NCBI RefSeq assembly: GCF_051903075.1
Contig: NZ_CP182422.1
Span: 6,386,001 to 6,450,000, forward strand
Direction of reading: 5' to 3'
From: Embleya sp051903075
GTDB lineage: Bacteria > Actinomycetota > Actinomycetes > Streptomycetales > Streptomycetaceae
Length of the DNA stretch: 64,000 bases
Under the pieces are notes generated by a model. The model had not been told where the DNA came from. It ran no database searches and saw nothing but the letters and a program-made list of their open reading frames with translations. Shown here piece by piece: positions 38,222 to 46,639 of the stretch; the first letter of the stretch is position 1; each line of letters opens with the position of its first letter. Both the position numbers and the translations under genes were made by a program.

Positions 38222-39349
38222 ATGCCCGAGGCCCATGATCGACGCCGTGATCGACTGCGTTCCCGCCTGGCCGGTGCCGGCGCCGACGTCGCCCTGATCA
38301 CCAACCTCGTCAACGTGCGATACCTGACGGGGTTCACCGGCTCCAACGCCGCGCTGCTCGTGTACACACCGGGCGCACCGGGCGAGGGGAGCGGCCCGGG
38401 CGCGGTGTTGTGCACCGACAGCCGCTACGCGACCCAGGCGGCCGAGGAGTCGCCGGGCGTCGAACTGTTGGTCGAGCGGTCCTGCGCGCAGGCGCTGACC
38501 ACCCGCGCCGCCCGCTCCGGCGCGGTCCGCCTGGCCATCGAGGAGCAGCACGTCACGGTCGAGCTGTACCGCGAGCTGGGTCGGGTACTCGCCGAGGAGA
38601 GCGCCGCCGGGGAACTGGTCAACCTGGGCCGGGTGGTCGAGGACCTGCGTCGGATCAAGGATCCCGAGGAGATCGCCGCGCTGCGGATCGCCTGTGAGAT
38701 CGGCGACCGGGCGCTGGGCGAGATGATCGAGTCGATCCTGGTCGGCCGGACCGAGCGGCACATCGCGATGGAGCTGGAGCGGCGCATGGCCGACCACGGC
38801 GCCGACGCGGTGGCCTTCCCCACGGTGGTGGCCACCGGTCCGAACTCGGCGATTCCGCACCACGACCCCGGGGACCGCCGGGTCGAGGACGGCGACTTCC
38901 TCAAGATCGACTTCGGCGCGCGCTACCGCGGCTACCACGGCGACATGACCCGCACGTTCGTGATCGGCACCGAGCCCGCGGCCTGGCAGCAGGAGATCTA
39001 CAGTGTGGTCTTCGCCGCCCAGAAGGCGGGCCGCGAGGCGCTGATGCCGGGGGTCGAGGCGGTCGCGGTGGACAAGGCCGCGCGCGATGTGATCGCGCAG
39101 GCCGGCTTCCTGGATTTCTTCGGACACGGCCTCGGACACGGCGTCGGCCTGGAGATCCACGAGGACCCGCATCTGGGTCCGACGGCGACCGGTAAGCTGG
39201 ACGCTTGCATGCCGGTCACCGTCGAACCGGGGATCTATCTCCCGGGTCGCGGCGGTGTCCGCATCGAGGACACCCTTGTGGTTCGTCCGCTCGAAGACGG
39301 CGGGCCCGAGCTACTCACCATCACGACCAAGGAATTGCTCGTCCTGTAG
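38222..39349 (+). CDS. pepQ: Xaa-Pro aminopeptidase / proline dipeptidase (M24)
   Basis: The product has 375 residues and is a cytoplasmic metallopeptidase that removes residues next to proline. The N-terminal creatinase-like domain (ALITNLVNVRYLTGFTGSNA) precedes the pita-bread catalytic domain. All five metal ligands are visible: Asp in KIDFGARYRGYHGD, Asp later in the same stretch, His in GHGLGHGVGLEIHE, Glu in TVEPGIYLP and Glu in GVRIEDT. The pepQ-efp-nusB order is conserved. The ATG appears leaderless. Confidence 0.95.
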   Translation: MPEAHDRRRDRLRSRLAGAGADVALITNLVNVRYLTGFTGSNAALLVYTPGAPGEGSGPGAVLCTDSRYATQAAEESPGVELLVERSCAQALTTRAARSGAVRLAIEEQHVTVELYRELGRVLAEESAAGELVNLGRVVEDLRRIKDPEEIAALRIACEIGDRALGEMIESILVGRTERHIAMELERRMADHGADAVAFPTVVATGPNSAIPHHDPGDRRVEDGDFLKIDFGARYRGYHGDMTRTFVIGTEPAAWQQEIYSVVFAAQKAGREALMPGVEAVAVDKAARDVIAQAGFLDFFGHGLGHGVGLEIHEDPHLGPTATGKLDACMPVTVEPGIYLPGRGGVRIEDTLVVRPLEDGGPELLTITTKELLVL

Positions 39350-39421
39350 CGGGCCGGCGCCCGCCGCCTCGTCCGACGAGCGAGAATCCGGTCCCAGAAG
39401 CACGCAGGAGACACCACACTC

Positions 39422-39988
39422 GTGGCCACGACCAACGACCTGAAGAACGGCATGGTGCTCAAGCTCGACAACGGCCAGCTCTGGTCCGTCGTCGAGTTCC
39501 AGCACGTCAAGCCCGGCAAGGGCGGCGCGTTCGTTCGTACGAAGCTCAAGCATGTCCTCTCCGGCAAGGTCGTGGACAAGACCTTCAACGCCGGCACTAA
39601 GGTCGAGACGGCCACCGTGGACAAGCGCGGCATGCAGTTCTCGTACAAGGACGGCGCCGACTTCGTGTTCATGGACACGGACACCTACGAGCAGCTGCCG
39701 ATCTCGCCCGAGACCGTCGGCGACGCCGCCAACTACCTCCTCGAGGGCTTCGACGCGACGGTGGCGATCTACGAGGGCGCCGCGCTCTACGTCGAGCTGC
39801 CGGCCTCGGTCGAACTGCTCATCGAGTACACCGAGCCGGGTGTCCAGGGCGACCGCTCCACCGGTGGCACCAAGCCCGCGAAGCTGGAGACCGGCTTCGA
39901 GATCGCGGTTCCGCTCTTCATCACCACGGGCGAGAAGGTCAAGGTCGACACCCGTTCCGGTGACTACCTGGGCCGCGTGAACAGCTAG
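39422..39988 (+). CDS. efp: Translation elongation factor P
   Basis: The product has 188 residues in three beta-barrel domains. It relieves ribosome stalling at polyproline stretches. The loop that is modified in other bacteria reads HVKPGKGGAFVRTKLK, with lysine 33 at the tip. The C-terminal motif VDTRSGDYLGRVNS is typical. No EpmA/EpmB-type modification gene is adjacent. The GTG at 39422 follows AGGAGA. The stop overlaps the nusB start by one base. Confidence 0.97.
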   Translation: MATTNDLKNGMVLKLDNGQLWSVVEFQHVKPGKGGAFVRTKLKHVLSGKVVDKTFNAGTKVETATVDKRGMQFSYKDGADFVFMDTDTYEQLPISPETVGDAANYLLEGFDATVAIYEGAALYVELPASVELLIEYTEPGVQGDRSTGGTKPAKLETGFEIAVPLFITTGEKVKVDTRSGDYLGRVNS

Positions 39989-40416
39989 TGGCCGGTGCCC
40001 GCAGCAAGACCCGGAAGCGCGCGCTGCAGATCCTGTTCGAGGCCGACCAGCGCGGTGTCGATCCGGTGACCATCCTCGCGGACTGGGTCGGCCGCTTCCG
40101 GGCCGACAAGGCGGAGCCGCAGGTCGCCGAATACACGATGCGACTGGTCGAGGGCGTCCAGGAGCACCGCAAGCGCATCGACGACCTGATCGGCACCTAC
40201 GCCGTGGGCTGGACGCTGGACCGGATGCCCGGCGTGGACCGCAACGTCCTGCGCCTGGGCATCTACGAACTGCTCTGGGAGAGCGACGTCCCCGATGTCG
40301 TGGCCATCGACGAGGCGGTCGAACTCGCCAAGGAATACTCCACGGACGAGTCGCCGGCCTTCGTCAACGGCCTGCTGGCCCGGATAAAGGATCTCAAGCC
40401 GACGCTGCTGCGCTAG
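39988..40416 (+). CDS. nusB: Transcription antitermination factor NusB
   Basis: The product has 142 residues and is an all-helical RNA-binding protein that joins S10/NusE in rRNA antitermination. It has the basic N-terminal RSKTRKRALQILFEAD motif, the RNVLRLGIYELLW segment and the C-terminal DEAVELAKEYSTDESPAFVNG motif. The GTG shares a base with the efp stop (TAGTG). A strong terminator follows. Confidence 0.97.
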   Translation: MAGARSKTRKRALQILFEADQRGVDPVTILADWVGRFRADKAEPQVAEYTMRLVEGVQEHRKRIDDLIGTYAVGWTLDRMPGVDRNVLRLGIYELLWESDVPDVVAIDEAVELAKEYSTDESPAFVNGLLARIKDLKPTLLR

Positions 40417-40439
40417 CCGGCGTCCGCCGCCGGACCCGT

Positions 40440-40472
40440 CGAGCCGCCCACCCCGCCCGGGTGGGCGGCTCG
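40440..40472 (+). terminator. Hairpin terminator after nusB
   Basis: A perfect 14-bp stem (40440-40453 with 40459-40472) has a 5-base loop. It lies 24 bases after the nusB stop and ends the pepQ-efp-nusB unit. Confidence 0.8.
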
Positions 40473-40516
40473 CTGCGTTCGCGCCGGCCCGGATGAGGCG
40501 GCCGGTGTCCTGTGCC

Positions 40517-40522
40517 GATAAT
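40517..40522 (+). promoter_or_regulatory. Candidate -10 box of leaderless DUF202 transcript
   Basis: GATAAT lies seven bases upstream of ATG 40530 with no ribosome binding site. This supports that start over the in-frame GTG 40512 and ATG 40521, which overlap the box. Confidence 0.5.
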
Positions 40523-40529
40523 GAAGATC

Positions 40530-40895
40530 ATGAAATCCGATCGGAAGGGCTCCCGGCTGCGGGACATCGGCGACGAGCCCGACTATCGGTTCACCCTCGC
40601 CAACGAACGCACGTTCCTGGCCTGGATCCGCACCGCGCTCTCCCTGCTCGCGGGCGGCGTGGCGGTGGTGCAGCTGGTGCCGGACCTGGCCCCGAGGGCG
40701 CAGCGCCTGGTGCTCGGCCTGGCCCTGGTCGGTTTGGCGCTGACCCTGTCGGCCACCGCGTACCGGCGCTGGTACCAGGTCGAGCGGGCGATGCGGTTGG
40801 GCCGCGCGCTGCCGTTCTCCGCGTTGCCGCTGGTGGTCTCGACGGGTCTGGCGATCGTGATCGTGGTGAGCGTCGTGCTCATGCTCGTGTCCTGA
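40530..40895 (+). CDS. DUF202 (YidH-like) membrane protein
   Basis: The product has 121 residues and about three membrane helices. The family motif is RFTLANERTFLAWIRTALSLLAGGVAVVQL in residues about 20-50 (only the pattern ANERTFLAWIRT is needed to recognise it). Its function is unknown. It overlaps the next DUF202 gene by one base (TGATG). Tandem DUF202 pairs are common in actinobacteria and probably form a complex. Confidence 0.88.
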   Translation: MKSDRKGSRLRDIGDEPDYRFTLANERTFLAWIRTALSLLAGGVAVVQLVPDLAPRAQRLVLGLALVGLALTLSATAYRRWYQVERAMRLGRALPFSALPLVVSTGLAIVIVVSVVLMLVS

Positions 40896-41242
40896 TGGCC
40901 CGCCGCCCCGTCGCGCTGCCGGGCGCGCCCCTGGATCCGGGGCTGCAGCCCGAACGCACCCGGATGGCGTGGTCGCGCACGTCGCTGGCGTTCGTCGCCA
41001 ACGGCGCGCTGCTGGTACGGGCCGGCCATGTGCCGGGGCGCTGGTGGTTCATGGTGCCGGGGTTCGTGGTGATGGCGGCCGGCTTCGGGGTGTACGTGGT
41101 GGGGCTGCTGCGGCATCGACAGGTCGACCACGCGGTTCGGGGCGGCACCGCCGCGGTCGGCGATCGGGCGATTCGCGCGACGCTGCTGACGGTGCTGGCG
41201 GCGTGTGTGCTGGCCGCCGTGGTGCTGGTCGGCCGGCCCTGA
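40895..41242 (+). CDS. DUF202 membrane protein, second of pair
   Basis: The product has 115 residues and three predicted helices (ARTSLAFVANGALLV-like first helix, WFMVPGFVVMAAGFGVYVVG, and LLTVLAACVLAAVVLVG). The motif LQPERTRMAWSRTSLAF corresponds to the ANERTFLAW motif of the first member. The two are translated together and probably interact. The function is unknown. Confidence 0.86.
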   Translation: MARRPVALPGAPLDPGLQPERTRMAWSRTSLAFVANGALLVRAGHVPGRWWFMVPGFVVMAAGFGVYVVGLLRHRQVDHAVRGGTAAVGDRAIRATLLTVLAACVLAAVVLVGRP

Positions 41243-41287
41243 CGGAGCCCTTGTCGGCGGCGCGGGGCCGCGGCGAGAATGCGCGCC

Positions 41288-42040
41288 ATGACGACCGACG
41301 ATCTCGGCATCCGTGGATTCGCCCGTGGCACCGATCGGTACGAGCGGGCGCGACCGTCCTACTCGAACGAGGCGATGGATCATCTGTGCGCCGGCGCGGG
41401 GATCGGTCCGGGCACCCCGGTGCTCGATCTGGCCGCCGGTACCGGCAAGTTGACCCGGTTGCTGGCCGAGCGCGGGGCGCGGGTGACGGCGGTGGAGCCG
41501 TCGGCCGCGATGCGCGAGACGTTCGCCCGGGTGGTCGAGGGGGTGCCGGTGCTGGCCGGTACGGCGGAGTCGATACCGCTGCCGGACGGCGCGGTCGACG
41601 TGGTCACCGTCGCCCAGGCGTTCCACTGGTTCGAGCCGGAGCCGGCGCTGCGCGAGATCGCGCGGGTGTTGCGGCCGGACGGGGTGCTGGCGCTGCTGTG
41701 GAACGAGCGGGATCAGGAGAACGCGCTGGTGGACCGGCTGTACGAGGTGGCCGAGTGGCCGTTCGGCGGCCTGTGCGACTACCGCCCGGCGATCGCCCGC
41801 AGCCCCTGGTTCGAGCCCGCGAAGCGGACCCTGTTCCGGCGCCGCGAGTCGTTGACCCACGACGCGATCGTGGAGCGGATCGCCACGTTCAGCTACGTGA
41901 GCGCGATGGGGGACCGGCAGCGCGGCGAAGTGCTGGCGCGGGTACGGGAGTTCGTCGGGGAGTACGCGGAGCCGGTGGAACTGGCCCATGTCACCGACAC
42001 ATACCTGGCCCGGCGCCGAAAGGTGCCGGCGTCGGGGTGA
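41288..42040 (+). CDS. SAM-dependent methyltransferase, class I
   Basis: The product has 250 residues. The SAM-binding motif VLDLAAGTGKLT is near residue 45, the acidic end of strand 2 is VTAVEPSAAM, and the post-motif segment is VAQAFHWFEPEPALREIARV. The C-terminal region is typical of the UbiE/Cfr-like small-molecule methyltransferases, and the substrate is unknown. The ATG at 41288 has GAGAAT seven bases upstream (leaderless) and is preferred to ATG 41279, which overlaps that box. Confidence 0.88.
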   Translation: MTTDDLGIRGFARGTDRYERARPSYSNEAMDHLCAGAGIGPGTPVLDLAAGTGKLTRLLAERGARVTAVEPSAAMRETFARVVEGVPVLAGTAESIPLPDGAVDVVTVAQAFHWFEPEPALREIARVLRPDGVLALLWNERDQENALVDRLYEVAEWPFGGLCDYRPAIARSPWFEPAKRTLFRRRESLTHDAIVERIATFSYVSAMGDRQRGEVLARVREFVGEYAEPVELAHVTDTYLARRRKVPASG

Positions 42041-42052
42041 GGGCGGCGCGGG

Positions 42053-42553
42053 CTACAGGCTGCGGGCGTCGCGCCACCACCACGCCTGGCTGAGGTTGTC
42101 GGGCAGTTCGCCGGAGGCGCCGAGTTGGCGCATGCCCGCGCGCAGGCCGTCCTTGAGCACCTCGACCCCGTCGTCGCCGACCGCCTTGGTCCAGGCGCCC
42201 TGGATCCAGGACAGCTCGGCCCAGATCACCCGCAGGCATTCGCGGCCCCGTTCGGTGAGGGTGATCCGGCGGGCGCGGCGGTCGGCGGGGTCGGGTTTGC
42301 GGTCGACGTAGCCGTGTCGGGCCAGGTGCGAGACCACCTCGCCGGCCGACTGCTTGGTCATGCCGAGTCGGCGACCCAGTTCGGTGGCGGTGGTGCCGTC
42401 CTCGCCGATCAGGGTCAGCGCGAAGCCGTGCGTGGGCCGGATCTCGTCGAAGCCCGCGGCCGTCATGCGGTCGGAGAACAGTTGGCTGATCCCGCGCACG
42501 GCGGTGACCAGCAACGTCACCAGTTCGGGCCCGGAGGAGGTGTCTTGCTGCAC
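42053..42553 (-). CDS. MarR-family transcriptional regulator
   Basis: The product has 166 residues. The winged helix-turn-helix is ATELGRRLGMTKQSAGEVVS followed by the wing DRKPDPADRRARRITLT. MarR proteins are dimeric repressors that often respond to aromatic compounds or drugs. I chose GTG 42553 because a TATTCT box lies six bases upstream (leaderless); the longer frame to 42649 runs through the preceding terminator. It lies downstream of the drug-exporter gene on the same strand, but a terminator between them suggests its own promoter. Confidence 0.87.
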   Translation of the reverse strand: MQQDTSSGPELVTLLVTAVRGISQLFSDRMTAAGFDEIRPTHGFALTLIGEDGTTATELGRRLGMTKQSAGEVVSHLARHGYVDRKPDPADRRARRITLTERGRECLRVIWAELSWIQGAWTKAVGDDGVEVLKDGLRAGMRQLGASGELPDNLSQAWWWRDARSL

Positions 42554-42594
42554 GAAGTAAGAATACCTGTCTAATTTGCCGGGGAAACCCACGA

Positions 42595-42624
42595 CGCCGC
42601 CCCCGACCGAGGTCGGGAGCGGCG
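42595..42624 (-). terminator. Hairpin terminator after the DHA2 exporter gene
   Basis: The stem is 6 bp plus 6 bp with one mismatch and a 4-base loop (CGCCGC / GCGGCG outer, CCCGAC / GTCGGG inner). It lies between the exporter end and the MarR promoter. Confidence 0.6.
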
Positions 42625-42781
42625 CGCAGGTCGAATGACCGTTACCCATGGATCATGCCGCAACGAGCCGGTGGGGCAGGGCAGGCCATGCCGATCGGCA
42701 CGCCGCGCCCGGTACGCCGAGCGCGGCCGCCGCTTGCCGGCGCCCATGGGCGGCCACCGGCACGGGAGGAGTGGCCGGCCG

Positions 42782-44413
42782 CTACACGTGTACGGCGACC
42801 GCGCCCTCGCGCTTTTCCCCCTGGCGCACGAACAGGGCCAGGACGATGCCGACCGCCATCGTGATCGCGGCGATGGTGAAGGCCAGTTGCATGCCGTCCA
42901 GGAACGTGGTGTCCGAGGCGTGTCGGATCGCCGCCATCGCCGGGCCGTCGAGCTGCTTGTCGCCCAGCAGGTCCGGGCGCAGCGGCGGAAATCCCTGGGC
43001 GACCGAACCCTCGATGCCCTCGCGCTGCCCGTGCGGCATCGTGGCGTAGTCGCCGGCCGCCGCGGGCCACCGGTCCGGCAGTACGGAGGAGACCTTGGCC
43101 GCCACCACCGCGCCGAGCACGGCCGTGCCGAGCGCGCCGCCGACCTGCATCGCGGCCTGCTGGATCCCGGAGGCCACGCCGGAGAGTTCGAGCGAGGCGT
43201 TGCCGACGATGATGTCGGTGGCGCCCACCATGATCGGGCTGAGCCCGAACCCGAGCAGCACGAACGGCACCATGGTCGCGCCGAAGCTCGCGTCCTCGCC
43301 CAGCCGGGCCAGCAGCGCCATCGCGGTCGCGGACAGCGCCAGGCCGGCGATGATCGGGATACGCGGGCCCAGCTTGGTGATCGCGAGGCCGCCTATCGGC
43401 GAGCCGATCATCATCACCACCGACATCGGCAACATCCGTACGCCGGTCTCGGTCGGGCTGAGCCCGTTGACGCCCTGGAGGTAGAAGGTGATGAAGAACA
43501 TCGCGCCGAACATCGCGAACGCCATGAAGATCATCAGCACGATGCCGATCGAGAACGACCGGTTGCGGAACATCCCCATCGGCATCAGCGGTTCGGCCGC
43601 CCGGGTCTGCCACAGCGCGAAGAGCACGAGCAGGATCACCGCGGCGGCCATGAAGCCGAGCGTGTAGGCGCTGCCCCAACCCTTCTCGCCGCTCTTGATC
43701 ACACCCCACACCAGGCAGAACATCGCCACCGACAACAACACCACGCCGAGATAGTCGATCCGGTTGCTCGCACCGGCCACCCGGCTGTTGGCCAGTGCCC
43801 AGATGCCGACCACCAGCGTCAGTACGCCGATCGGCACGTTGATGTAGAACACCGACTGCCAGCTGACGTGTTCGACGAGCAGGCCGCCGACGATCGGACC
43901 GGCGGCGGTGGCGGTGGAGATCGCCGCGCCCCAGATGCCGATGGCCATGTTCAGCTTGTTGCCGGGGAAGCTGTTGCGCAGCAGACCGAGCGCGGTGGGC
44001 TGGAGCAGCGCGCCGAACACGCCCTGGAGCACCCGGAAGGCGATCAGCATCGAGACCGACTGGGAGAACGCGATGAGCAGTGACGTGGCGGCGAAGCCGG
44101 CCGCGCCGATCAGGAAGATCGTCTTGTGCCCGTAGCGGTCGCCGAGCTTGCCCGCCGGGATCAGGCACACCGCGAGCGCGAGCAGGTAGCCGTTGGTGAC
44201 CCATTGCAGGTCGGCGAGCGAGGCGTCGAGGTCCTTGGAGATGGCCGGGTTGGCGATGCCGACGACGGTGCCGTCGAGGGCCACCATCATCACGCCGAAG
44301 GCGACCGCGAGGAGGGTGAGCCAGGGGTGGCCCTGCATGCCCTTGCGGGCGGGGGGTGCGGAGGGATCCGGAGGGGGTGCGTCCGGTGTCGCCGCCGTCG
44401 AAGTCTGGCTCAT
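42782..44413 (-). CDS. MFS multidrug exporter, DHA2 (14-helix) type
   Basis: The product has 543 residues and about 14 membrane helices. The first helix contains the family pattern LAVAFGVMMVALDGTVVGIANPAI. Motif A GKLGDRYGHKTIFLIG lies between helices 2 and 3, and the antiporter motif C is in the ALGTAVLGAVVAAK/GPIVGGLLVEH region. It is an H+-drug antiporter of the EmrB/QacA family. The N-terminal 45 residues are Pro/Ala-rich. It starts at ATG 44413, divergent from a tetR gene with a palindromic operator between them, so TetR control is likely. Confidence 0.93.
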   Translation of the reverse strand: MSQTSTAATPDAPPPDPSAPPARKGMQGHPWLTLLAVAFGVMMVALDGTVVGIANPAISKDLDASLADLQWVTNGYLLALAVCLIPAGKLGDRYGHKTIFLIGAAGFAATSLLIAFSQSVSMLIAFRVLQGVFGALLQPTALGLLRNSFPGNKLNMAIGIWGAAISTATAAGPIVGGLLVEHVSWQSVFYINVPIGVLTLVVGIWALANSRVAGASNRIDYLGVVLLSVAMFCLVWGVIKSGEKGWGSAYTLGFMAAAVILLVLFALWQTRAAEPLMPMGMFRNRSFSIGIVLMIFMAFAMFGAMFFITFYLQGVNGLSPTETGVRMLPMSVVMMIGSPIGGLAITKLGPRIPIIAGLALSATAMALLARLGEDASFGATMVPFVLLGFGLSPIMVGATDIIVGNASLELSGVASGIQQAAMQVGGALGTAVLGAVVAAKVSSVLPDRWPAAAGDYATMPHGQREGIEGSVAQGFPPLRPDLLGDKQLDGPAMAAIRHASDTTFLDGMQLAFTIAAITMAVGIVLALFVRQGEKREGAVAVHV

Positions 44414-44465
44414 ACGTCCCCTACATCCATCCGTGTTCAGCGTCGTATCGAACCATCGAACGATA

Positions 44466-44480
44466 TGGCACTGTGTGCCA
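44466..44480. promoter_or_regulatory. Candidate TetR operator
   Basis: TGGCACTGTGTGCCA is a perfect inverted repeat (6-bp arms, 3-base centre) in the gap between the exporter and tetR. A related half-site (AGTGCCAT) lies at about 44515-44522 next to the tetR -10 box. Confidence 0.65.
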
Positions 44481-44499
44481 AGTAGCCAAATCACTCAAG

Positions 44500-44527
44500 T
44501 TGCACGCAGTGACAAGTGCCATACTGT
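44500..44527 (+). promoter_or_regulatory. Candidate promoter of tetR
   Basis: TTGCAC (44500-44505) and TACTGT (44522-44527) are separated by 16 bases and lie about 30 bases before the tetR start. The stretch is AT-richer than its surroundings. Confidence 0.55.
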
Positions 44528-44555
44528 GCAGGGACCAAGGAGAGGAAGACGCAAC

Positions 44556-45215
44556 GTGCGGGACACGGCCGGCGCCGCGACGGGTTTGCGCGAGCGCAAG
44601 AAGGAACGCACGCGCGAGGCCCTGGTGGACGCCGCGCAGGAGCTGTTCCTGCGCAAGGGGTACGACGCCACGACCATCGACGAGATCGTCGCCGCCGTGG
44701 AGGTCTCCCGGCGCACCTTCTTCCGCTACTTCGCGGGCAAGGAGGAGGTGGCGCTGGCCCGGGCGATGGAGTTCGAGCAGCTGTTCCTGTCCGCGCTGGC
44801 CACCCGACCGGCGGACGAGGCGCCGCTGACCGCGCTGCGCCGCGCGGGTACCGAGGTCTTGTCAGAGTTCGGCGACGAGCCGGACGACGGCGGGGGCCAC
44901 GAGTTCCTGCGGATGCGCCGACTGATCGAGGGCACCCCGGTACTACTGGCCGCCTCGCTGCGCAACGCGATCGAGCTGGAGCGGCGGATGGCGTCGGAGA
45001 TCGCCCGCCGCGAGGGCCTGAACCCGGAACTCGACCGTCGCCCGGCGCTGTTGGTGACCCTGTACCACTCGGTCATGCGGGTGGCGATGGACGAATGGAC
45101 CGAGCGCGAGGTCATGGACACCGCCGGCCTGTCCCGAATCGTCGAGGCCGCCTGGGACGACATGGCCACCCTGCTCGCCGACCGCTGGACGGCGGGCGAA
45201 CTGCACGGGGGCTGA
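44556..45215 (+). CDS. TetR-family transcriptional regulator
   Basis: The product has 219 residues. The helix-turn-helix is at about residues 38-59 (ATTIDEIVAAVEVSRRTFFRYF), preceded by the basic RERKKERTREALVDAA helix. The C-terminal ligand domain resembles other actinobacterial MftR/TetR_C members. It is divergent from the DHA2 exporter with a palindromic operator between, so it most likely represses that exporter. The GTG at 44556 follows GAGGA. Confidence 0.92.
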   Translation: MRDTAGAATGLRERKKERTREALVDAAQELFLRKGYDATTIDEIVAAVEVSRRTFFRYFAGKEEVALARAMEFEQLFLSALATRPADEAPLTALRRAGTEVLSEFGDEPDDGGGHEFLRMRRLIEGTPVLLAASLRNAIELERRMASEIARREGLNPELDRRPALLVTLYHSVMRVAMDEWTEREVMDTAGLSRIVEAAWDDMATLLADRWTAGELHGG

Positions 45216-45246
45216 GCCGGAGCCGGGGGCGGGCCGTCGGGGGCGC

Positions 45247-45738
45247 GGCGTGGCCGGGTGGCTGGGGGCGAGTCGCTGGGGGCCGAGTCGCGGGGTGGGC
45301 GTGATGGAGTGGTTTCTCCTCCGCTGCGCTCCGTCGGGGGCGGAAGGGGGAGAGGAGGTTGCCGCTGCGCGGCGCCCGGGGTGGTTCCGGCTCCGCTGCG
45401 CTCCACCGGTGTCGGAGGGAGTTGCGGCTCCGCTGCGCTCCACCGCTTGCCTGGACCCTCCGGGCCGGGTCGAGGAATGGGCCGGGCCGGGGGGCGTGGC
45501 CGGGTGGCTGGGGGCGAGTCGCTGGGGGCCGAGTCGCGGGGTGGGCGTGATGGAGTGGTTTCTCCTCCGCTGCGCTCCGTCGGGGGCGGAAGGGGCGGAG
45601 GAGGTTGCCGCTGCGCGGCGCCCGGGGTGGTTCCGGCTCCGCTGCGCTCCACCGGTGTCGGAGGGAGTTGCGGCTCCGCTGCGCTCCACCGCTTGCCTGG
45701 ACCCTCCGGGCCGGGTCGAGGAGTGGGCCAGGCCGGGG
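45247..45738. repeat. 246-bp direct tandem duplication
   Basis: Copies at about 45247-45492 and 45493-45738 are nearly identical by eye (a handful of differences, such as GGGGGAG versus GGGGCGG near the middle). Each copy itself contains the motif CTCCGCTGCGCTCC three times. The near identity indicates a recent duplication. Confidence 0.9.
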
Positions 45739-45739
45739 A

Positions 45740-46060
45740 CGGAGCAGGGTGAGCCCGCGCGGTAGCGGGTCCAGAGCGCAGTGGTGGGCTTGGATGTTTT
45801 GCCCACGGAGATGGGGCCAGGGCACAGCAGTGGACCTCGAGCCCGGAGGTGCGTCTACGGCACAGGGGTGGGCTCAGAGCCCGGAGTGGATCCAGGGCGC
45901 AGAAGTGGATCCCGGGCACAGCGGTGGGCCATGAGCCCGGAGGCGGGTCCAAGGCACAGGCGCGAGTCCAGGACGCAGCAGTGGGTCCGGAACCCGGAAG
46001 TGGTCCAGACCCGGTCATCGGTCTAGAGCCTGCACGTAGCTCCTGGGCGCGGAAGTGGGG
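45740..46060. repeat. Degenerate short tandem array
   Basis: Loosely repeated segments of roughly 27 bp follow the pattern GTGGATCCAGGGCACAG alternating with GAGCCCGGAGGCGGGTCC. Copies are strongly diverged. Confidence 0.55.
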
Positions 46061-46130
46061 CGTCTGGAGGGCGCTGCTCCCGCGACCCGCTCCCCGGCCG
46101 GGGTCGACTCACAACCCATGGCCGCGCCGA

Positions 46131-46300
46131 CCCAGGCAACGGTGGAGCGCAGCGGAGCCGCAACTCCCTCCGACACCGGTGGAGCGCAGCGGAGCCGGAA
46201 CCACCCCGGGCGCCGCGCAGCGGCAACCTCCTCTCCCCCTTCCGCCCCCCGACGGAGCGCAGCGGAGGAGAAACCACTCCATCACGCCCGCCACTACTCA
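46131..46300. repeat. Inverted partial copy of the 246-bp unit
   Basis: About 160 bases match the reverse complement of the central part of the 246-bp unit, including GGAGCGCAGCGGAG three times. With the direct copies it forms a large inverted repeat flanking the degenerate array. Confidence 0.85.
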
Positions 46301-46321
46301 CCTTCATCACGCCCGGGGGCT

Positions 46322-46601
46322 CTGCCGCATTTCGCAGGGCCAGGCTCGTCGATGGGTCCGCGTCACCTTCGGTGGTCCTGCCGCACTTCGTGGCGCAAGG
46401 CCCGCCCGTGGGCCCGCGTCATCCTCAGCGGTCCTGCCGCATTTCGCAGGGCCAGGCCCGTCGATGGGCCCGCAGCACCTTCGGTGGTCCTGCCGCACTT
46501 CGTGGCGCAGGGCCCGCCCGTGGGCCCGCGTCATCCTCAGCGGTCCTGCCGCACTTCGCAGGGCCAGGCGCGTCGATGGGCCCGCGTCCCACGCCGTCCG
46601 G
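46322..46601. repeat. Five 56-bp tandem repeats
   Basis: Units start at 46322, 46378, 46434, 46490 and 46546, each beginning CTGCCGCA(T/C)TTCG. They alternate between two subtypes (TTCGCAGGGCCAGG and TTCGTGGCGCA(A/G)GGCC), so the higher-order period is 112 bp. Confidence 0.9.
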
Positions 46602-46639
46602 AGCGAGATCGCCACGGTATTCCGCTGTCCCGGCCCGCC

